Below the pieces are notes generated by a model. The model was given only the letters and a program-made list of their open reading frames with translations, was not told where the DNA came from and did not search any database. The translations under genes and the position numbers were made by a program. This document shows, piece by piece, positions 60,601-64,000 of a stretch of DNA of 64,000 nucleotides (the stretch's first letter is position 1; each line of letters starts with the position of its first letter). The DNA is from Rhyzopertha dominica (Eukaryota > Arthropoda > Insecta > Coleoptera > Bostrichidae), in NCBI GenBank assembly GCA_025024175.1, contig QCXZ01000001.1, positions 36,946,942-37,010,941 on the forward strand. The letters are read 5' to 3'.

Positions 60601-60783
60601 CAACCTGCTGCTACCGCTCCAATATTCGTTACATCTCTAGGTGACCCAGCTTCTCTAACACAATCTGCCTATTGGATTTTGCGCCTGCCATACATCTATG
60701 CCACTGATAAAGAAAACTTTAGGGAACATCACTCTGCACGATTATTACAAGGATGTTTTAGTGTAGTTTCAGAAAGTAGTTAG
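45644..60783 (+). CDS. SMG8: SMG8, nonsense-mediated decay factor (8 exons, 776 aa)
   Basis: Coding exons: 45644-45684, 45755-45893, 46741-47027, 47080-47292, 47343-47616, 55707-56103, 56737-57530, 60598-60783. All introns are GT-AG and phases join exactly (777 codons with stop). SMG8 binds SMG9 and restrains the SMG1 kinase that phosphorylates UPF1 during mRNA surveillance. Recognised blocks: IIVIAVLGKSAFATKGSK (N-terminal G-like domain), ALLLLFYISHLVILVHP, RFCTPRLIFYFE, HNMEDRIYHVLKKTRIITP, YSLFAIPLNEEFVYI, VLPLALARYQEALPNHYT, RGPVFNQYCTQLEAECLAYW, CDCGRKQASREDPY, STTEYLPGMLTLNSPPG, SWSLVCLGASSLYSHN, GTNYLLPWDVTV. At 776 residues it is shorter than the vertebrate protein (about 990), mainly in the N-terminal and linker parts. 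Introns 5 (8.1 kb) and 7 (3.1 kb) are filled with repeats. Exon 1 (13 codons plus 2 bases) is the least certain. Confidence 0.93.
45755..45893 (+). CDS. SMG8: SMG8 exon 2
   Basis: Acceptor attgtag, donor gtgagt. Encodes GTNHNSDKIIVIAVLGKS and the rest of the N-terminal P-loop-like strand region. Confidence 0.88.
46741..47027 (+). CDS. SMG8: SMG8 exon 3
   Basis: Acceptor tttgtttcag, donor gtaagt. Encodes CFIEGFYDEMNQIVYLHLNS through FDVNYVQYFKAADGL; joins exon 2 in phase 0. Confidence 0.92.
47080..47292 (+). CDS. SMG8: SMG8 exon 4
   Basis: Acceptor atttttag, donor gtaaat. Encodes QKLNSSFSNAL through DRIYHVLKKTRIITPS. Confidence 0.92.
47343..47616 (+). CDS. SMG8: SMG8 exon 5
   Basis: Acceptor atttctag. 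Encodes YSLFAIPLNEEFVYISSG through QCQQQPFHFE. The donor gtatta is weak, and intron 5 begins here. Confidence 0.92.
48905..49243 (+). CDS. possible alternative last exon in SMG8 intron 5
   Basis: Preceded by the acceptor tgctcctttag and open for 112 codons to a TGA. It begins LDWLLRNVTHEFVFIGVKGQ, passes CPCLCVHKDAQRSCL, and ends in an acidic tail, DEDSDSCSDDSGDEL. The acceptor is phase 0, the same as the SMG8 exon 5 donor, so exon 5 could splice here and give a protein with the first 318 SMG8 residues and a new tail. It is not part of SMG8 in other animals as far as I know and could be an exonised transposon piece. Family not recognised. Confidence 0.45.
   Translation, partial: LDWLLRNVTHEFVFIGVKGQPQDALMAIAVTFIMELQPGRFCPCLCVHKDAQRSCLSVLNSKRTEWQSVCDSGKKLENEFIQREYIFNDIDHVIVRFDEDSDSCSDDSGDEL
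49297..49658. mobile_element. 362-bp MITE with TA target duplication
   Basis: Ends caaggtgaccaaataagag and ctcttatttgctcaccctg are inverted with 2 mismatches in 19. TA lies on each side (49295-49296, 49659-49660). No coding capacity. Ends are of the cagggtg Tc1/mariner-like type. Confidence 0.85.
49665..50463. mobile_element. 799-bp fold-back element with ~255-bp arms
   Basis: Left arm 49665-49920 and right arm 50207-50463 are inverted copies at about 90 percent identity, starting cagggtccgccac and ending gtggcggaccctg. TA flanks both ends (49663-49664, 50464-50465). The spacer (about 290 bp) begins with a near-perfect separate hairpin at 49920-49986. No gene. Confidence 0.9.
49920..49986. 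repeat. 24-bp-arm perfect hairpin
   Basis: Arms at 49920-49943 and 49963-49986 (core gaaaccctgcgatgaggc and its complement) with a 19-bp loop. It is placed exactly where the left arm of the fold-back element stops matching the right arm. Confidence 0.92.
50881..51957 (-). pseudogene. non-LTR reverse transcriptase, C-terminal fragment
   Basis: On the - strand, VNGVIVPLSEKYKNLGLIMD continues through SSLKFTSHISNCLKQSYASL, FNYCAEIFSPLL, LRFIFGIRKYEHIS and RCYNSLPD. This is the post-catalytic region typical of CR1/jockey-like retroelements. The catalytic YADD domain is missing (5' truncated, as usual for LINEs). The 3' end terminates in a short ATT repeat at about 50881-50895. The stop falls at 51302. 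The element lies in SMG8 intron 5, antisense to the gene. Confidence 0.8.
52090..53290. other. SMG8 intron 5 sequence, nothing recognised
   Basis: AT-rich intronic DNA without motif-bearing frames. Confidence 0.45.
53306..54054. mobile_element. possible 749-bp element with inverted ends
   Basis: Ends ctataggctatgagcg (53306-53321) and cgctcatcgcctatag (54039-54054) are inverted with one mismatch. A second inverted pair, tggtgggtaa (53365) and ttacccacca (53995-54004), lies at a similar distance inside each end. A 68-codon - frame (53395-53601) has no known motif. A perfect hairpin occurs at 53643-53673. Confidence 0.5.
54183..54780 (-). pseudogene. Tc1-like transposase with internal deletion
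   Basis: The N-terminal helix-turn-helix part, FSRRQIAQRITGS, appears first on the - strand, followed by KKGGPKIKIATKAARRIIA and LRLLPHHKTARLEF. This runs directly into FQQNNARIHVSRESKGWF, skipping roughly a hundred residues that should hold the first catalytic Asp. The distal part LLEWPSSSPDMNPIENIWG has the final Glu of DD34E, and the usual second Asp (QQDNA) is Asn here. The right terminus may be at 55558 (cccagtg followed by TA). Confidence 0.8.
54823..55498 (+). pseudogene. non-LTR retroelement 3' fragment
   Basis: Open for 141 codons: YEPTLMFGCESWVLSIKLKS, QMKFLRKVKGVTIMDKI, LQWLGHLFRMQSDRQVKQVW and RKRGRPQETW. These are the familiar end of insect endonuclease-reverse transcriptases. 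It ends in a TA-repeat tail (55479-55504). It sits inside the Tc1-like element, and tatatttggccaa occurs on both sides (54804-54816 and about 55499-55512), consistent with a target-site duplication. Confidence 0.82.
55707..56103 (+). CDS. SMG8: SMG8 exon 6
   Basis: Acceptor gaattttag, donor gtaagt. Encodes LPTLKHWIEVCKVLHN through EHCSGVLYI. The FE|LPT junction with exon 5 matches the conserved family sequence. Confidence 0.94.
56737..57530 (+). CDS. SMG8: SMG8 exon 7
   Basis: Acceptor ttgtttcag, donor gtaagt. Begins ACDCGRKQASREDPY and ends VHCTLNPR. Largest exon (794 bp), holding the conserved C-terminal core. Confidence 0.95.
58886..59096. repeat. inverted-repeat element in SMG8 intron 7
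   Basis: 27-bp ends at 58886-58912 and 59070-59096 are inverted with three mismatches (gttgag.gcgtgggata). The stretch acgtttcgaaactatattg lies inside, a motif style I associate with Penelope-like elements. No coding capacity. Confidence 0.6.
59222..60002 (-). pseudogene. second non-LTR reverse transcriptase tail
   Basis: FVGLYVDTKLRFRQHVKQCL, MPIFTYCISAYYS and MMKLRLLVIVFRKLNG match the same post-catalytic region as the fragment at 50881-51957. Like it, this copy ends in an ATT repeat (about 59225-59240) preceded by aataaaggtga. Frames overlap near 59540-59750, showing frameshifts. It is antisense within SMG8 intron 7. Confidence 0.72.
60598..60783 (+). CDS. SMG8: SMG8 exon 8 (terminal)
   Basis: Acceptor aatttccag. 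Encodes VQPAATAPIFVTSLG, SAYWILRLPYIYATD and LLQGCFSVVSESS, then TAG. It joins exon 7 in phase 0 (NPR|VQP). Confidence 0.94.
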   Translation, partial: VQPAATAPIFVTSLGDPASLTQSAYWILRLPYIYATDKENFREHHSARLLQGCFSVVSESS

Positions 60784-62590
60784 TTATCAGTTACATTGTA
60801 ATCAAGCATTAAAAAAGGACCTATCAAAATTGTTTTATTTGATCATTAAGTATACCTAGTAAAGTCAGTGCCTATTTATAAATGATTATAACGGTCTCAA
60901 AATGAAATTATTTAATTGAAAAATAAGGCTCTCCGATCCTGGTCTCATTTTAGACAGTGGTCCGTCAGCAGATTTGAATTTTTGACACTGGTTCGTGTAA
61001 CTGTAACGTCATGTACTGAACGAATAAAACGCTACGGTCAGCTGTTTGACGTAATGCAGGTGCTGTGCAACATAATTTAAGCGCTAATTTTCGTTTTATT
61101 TTAGTAATGCATACCTATGTGCTTGTTTATTTCTAGGGAAATGTTATAGTAGTTACTTTTTGTTTACTTACTGCAGGAGAGGTTGTTCAAAAATTTCTTT
61201 ATAATAAGGTTTACCATCTGATATTTTTTTGTTTATTAAAAAAAGTTTGATTTATTTTAATTTTTTGTTTCATTGAATAATTAAAATTTGTTAAAAGTTA
61301 TTTATAAAATAGAATGTTATTTTAAGATTTGAACAGTCTGCTTCTTAAACATAAAAAAGAAATTTTTTATTATTATTAAAAAATATTTTTATGTCAAACA
61401 TACACAAAATATATTTTATTTTTTTGGTATTCAAAACTAAATTAATGCTCTTTTACAAAAAAAAATGTTCAATCAAATTATCCGTTTATTTTGCCAAATA
61501 CATAAAAATTTAGGTCATAAACGGTTTAAAAAATTAATCATGAACAAGTCATTAAATAATTAATGTCTTATATTTAATGAAAGCAATAACTAACTTAATT
61601 TACTTAATTCTATTCAAAATTATGGCGCATACTTACGCATTACTTATGTTAATTCCCAATAGGAAATAAGATGCAAGGATGTTTACCTGCTAACAACGGT
61701 TTCCTTCATAAAATTCATATTTACCAAACACGCCAGGTTTTATGATCCAAAAGAGTTATTGCTGCGACCTGGGGTCGTCTCAACTTTTATAGAGGACGCA
61801 TTCTTAAATTTTCTAATTGTACATATTTAAACTTTTAATAACATCTACACACTTTGCATTTTTAATATTACAAAATTATCTGTTTTTTATAATAGTGACA
61901 GTTTTTTTGAAAAAGTTATTCATTCTTAGATTTCCTTATATTGTGCAATTACTTTAAATTACGTAAAAACTTTCAAATTACCCGTAAATTGCACAATTAA
62001 ATTGAAATTAAACTGCTTTTAATGTCAATTTTCACAAGTTGTTAAAATATTGAGGTTATATATGTTAAAAAAGACCAGAGGAGACCGTGATCTGAGGCCG
62101 AGTAAACGGGTCATTATAGAGATACCGGTCCCAAAAGAGATCAAATGGTCACTTGCGGCAGAGACCAAAACGAAACTGGTTTAGTGACCGGAGTCTATAA
62201 AATTCACCTATAGTTGAAGAAAACCGTTCAGGTATTCAAACATGATTGACAGAATGGGCAGCCAAACACAAGAAAATAACAAATATGGCATCAGTTGAAT
62301 GCTCTGAAACAACAAAAACACATCCAAGTTAAGAACATACCTGGTTTGATTATCATACAATGATTCTGACTGCTATTAATTTCTTTAGCATTATGTCTTT
62401 ATTTTGCCAGCGTCTTTTAGTGACTGAGAATATATTCTTTGAAGTGATACCATTTCAAAGTTAAGTTTGTATATGTTTAATATTTCACAATGCACACAAC
62501 ACTTTATTATATAGTTATCTGAAAAGCTATAAAAATACACAACAAATTTTTTACAGTACAATAACTTTCTGGACTTTATCACTTGAAACC
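60784..62590. other. intergenic space between convergent SMG8 and XPF
   Basis: AT-rich. The first few hundred bases should include the SMG8 3' UTR (candidate AATAAA near 61023). A GC-richer patch around 62070-62200 (gaccagaggagaccgtgatc) has no identified role. Confidence 0.5.
62503..62508 (-). terminator. polyadenylation signal for XPF
   Basis: AATAAA on the - strand, about 87 bp after the stop codon at 62597-62595. Confidence 0.6.
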
Positions 62591-62594
62591 ACAA

Positions 62595-62987
62595 TCATTT
62601 TTTAATATTCTTGAACTTTTTGAGAGGTTTGCTCTTTTTCTGTGTATCTGCATTTTCTTTTGGTACATGATGTTCGTGCAATGCAGTATACAGAGATTCG
62701 GCTTCAGTCGAACTACCTAAGATCTCTTTCAATTCTTCCTGCAATTAAGTAAAACCTTTTTATGTGCTGAAATAAATTATTAATAATTGACGAACCAAGT
62801 TAAGTCTAACAGCTGCATCCAAATTTTTCACATTTCTTAGGAAACAATCTATATTTTTAGCAGTTATTCCTGGTAGTTTTTGGACAAAATCGTAAATATT
62901 AACATTATACTTTGCTTCTACTAAATCCATATCCTGTTCGTTTCCAACGTTTGCGGCATACTCAACGTCTGGCTCTGGTTTACCCAC
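62595..62987 (-). CDS. XPF: XPF/ERCC4 C-terminal two exons (partial gene)
   Basis: Exon A, 62987-62796 (acceptor ttttag, donor gttcgt), encodes VGKPEPDVEYAANVG...AKYNVNIYDFVQKLPGITAKN and ends RLNL. The last exon, 62738-62595, encodes EELKEILGSSTEAESLYTAL and ends KKFKNIKK with TGA. Both are phase 0. KLPGIT is the helix-hairpin-helix of the tandem HhH domain through which XPF dimerises with ERCC1. The complex cuts 5' of DNA lesions in nucleotide excision repair and acts in crosslink repair and recombination (Drosophila mei-9). The nuclease and helicase-like exons must lie upstream on this strand, beyond 63000. The lysine-rich tail could include a nuclear localisation signal. Confidence 0.85.
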
Positions 62988-63600
62988 CTAAAAGCAATAT
63001 GCAATTTTAGGCAACTGATTGTAATTTAATCATTTTTTAACCAAAATTAAATAGACTCTCAACACTGCAATGAAATTGTGTAGGTATGATAGTAATCTTC
63101 CTGTTAGGCAAATTTAACAAGAAGTATTTTGAACAAAAAAGAATGTTATTGCATTTAAGACACATAATAATGTAAAAATAATATTTTGCATGTTACCATA
63201 GCCGTTTTTAGTAAAAGCCTGGTCTACAGCAACTGCCAACAGCGCAGAGCTGTTCGCTTACGTCCAGTTTACTCAGAAAGTTTTTTGCTTAGTTGCTCGA
63301 ATGTGATGGTAACAAAATGTTCTGTTTTGCTATAAAGTAAATAACAAAGATACGAAATATGTGGCAAATTTTTTATTTACACATATAACAAGTACAAATA
63401 TTTTAACAACACAGTAAGCAACAATCACAACTACAAAATTATGAAATAAGACTACAAAAATCTAATAATAATTTACAGTGTAGTCTTTAGTTATCATTAC
63501 ACTCCTTTCCATAACAGACCTATTTTGCGGAACTAGTTTATACAAAAGTATATAATAGAAAGATTATAGTTACAACTTTGTCTTTATATTAATTACCAAC
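62988..63600. other. no exon recognised
   Basis: AT-rich sequence upstream (- strand sense) of the XPF exons, presumably an XPF intron. No further XPF exon was found. Confidence 0.45.
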
Positions 63601-63603
63601 ATT

Positions 63604-63819
63604 TCAAAATCTGATATTAAGTCTACTTTTTCTCATAACTTCTGTAATTCTTGTCGGCGCTTTTCGTTTCTTTCTTGACCTGACTTGACGTGGGGGATAG
63701 GTACTAATGTAGGATGGCAAGTTAGAAAATTCGTAAAACAGGCTTTTCACATTTATAATAGATAAGAATCTACTTCCATTTTTGTAGATATAAAATGTGG
63801 TGTACTGTAGACCATTTTT
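63604..63819 (-). CDS. unidentified terminal exon (71 codons)
   Basis: The - strand acceptor atatatttttag is followed by an open frame: KNGLQYTTFYIYKNGSRF, LSIINVKSLFYEFSNLPSYI, then a basic stretch PRQVRSRKKRKAPTRITEVM ending RLNIRF and TGA at 63606-63604. Composition is protein-like, with a basic segment that could be a nuclear signal. It has its own stop, so it cannot be an internal XPF exon. It may belong to a gene or transposon nested in an XPF intron. Family not recognised. Confidence 0.4.
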   Translation of the reverse strand, partial: KNGLQYTTFYIYKNGSRFLSIINVKSLFYEFSNLPSYISTYPPRQVRSRKKRKAPTRITEVMRKSRLNIRF

Positions 63820-64000
63820 CTAAAAATATATGGAGGGGCAACCTGTAGGCCTAGAACGACAAGATATGTCACCGTTATTTAGTGTATTGCTTTTACAATC
63901 ATATACAATACCCTTACGCCATGTATACGCATGACTTTCGCACTTTAACTAACTCCTTAAGATTTTTACAGGAATCCGACAGGACGTACTTGCACTGTTG
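63820..64000. other. no feature recognised
   Basis: End of window; presumably intron upstream of the unidentified exon. Confidence 0.3.

Overview
This window looks like a nuclear segment of an insect (arthropod) genome. It is AT-rich and intron-rich, with GT-AG introns, few host exons and a dense layer of transposable elements typical of insects: Ty3/Gypsy and BEL/Pao retrotransposons, Tc1/mariner-type elements including DD41D forms, P-element-like sequence, non-LTR reverse transcriptase tails, MITEs and satellite DNA. The order cannot be fixed from sequence alone. No rRNA, convincing tRNA, CRISPR array or bacterial operon is present.

Host genes sit mostly at the right-hand end. SMG8, a nonsense-mediated-decay factor that works with SMG9 on the SMG1 kinase, is on the + strand from 45644 to 60783. 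I could reconstruct eight phase-consistent exons encoding 776 residues. Its 8.1-kb intron 5 is packed with nested repeats and also holds an acceptor-preceded, phase-compatible open exon (48905-49243) that could give a truncated isoform. Convergent to it on the - strand are the last two exons of XPF/ERCC4 (62595-62987), the repair endonuclease subunit that pairs with ERCC1. An unidentified terminal exon lies at 63604-63819 (-). Weaker host-like signals are a signal-peptide first exon at 1667-1826 (-), a 70-residue membrane-protein ORF at 15183-15395 (-), and a GC-rich island with a splice donor near 37690-37890 (-).

The rest is mobile DNA, left to right. A DD41D Tc1/mariner-type element (2215-3357) is inserted inside a MITE. 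A CGGQNKN-motif gene of the family I recall as DUF7869 (3812-5653, -) is bracketed by seven copies of a 20-bp repeat. A dead mariner follows (about 6880-7760), then MITE copies and a broken BEL/Pao element (9640-12605). A 5-kb AT-rich block has inverted repeats at its ends (16.3-21.4 kb). A nearly intact Ty3/Gypsy element (22360-28813) carries one in-frame stop in gag-pol, practically identical LTRs and a 737-bp insertion in its 3' LTR. Further right are a ~115-bp satellite (32.9-33.6 kb), a second DD41D element with long terminal inverted repeats (35296-37133), a P-element/THAP-like transposase remnant just upstream of SMG8 (44.4-44.95 kb), and the nested elements inside the SMG8 introns.

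The strongest candidate for an under-described system is the DUF7869-like gene with its flanking repeat arrays. Several insertions can also be ordered in time because one element interrupts another.
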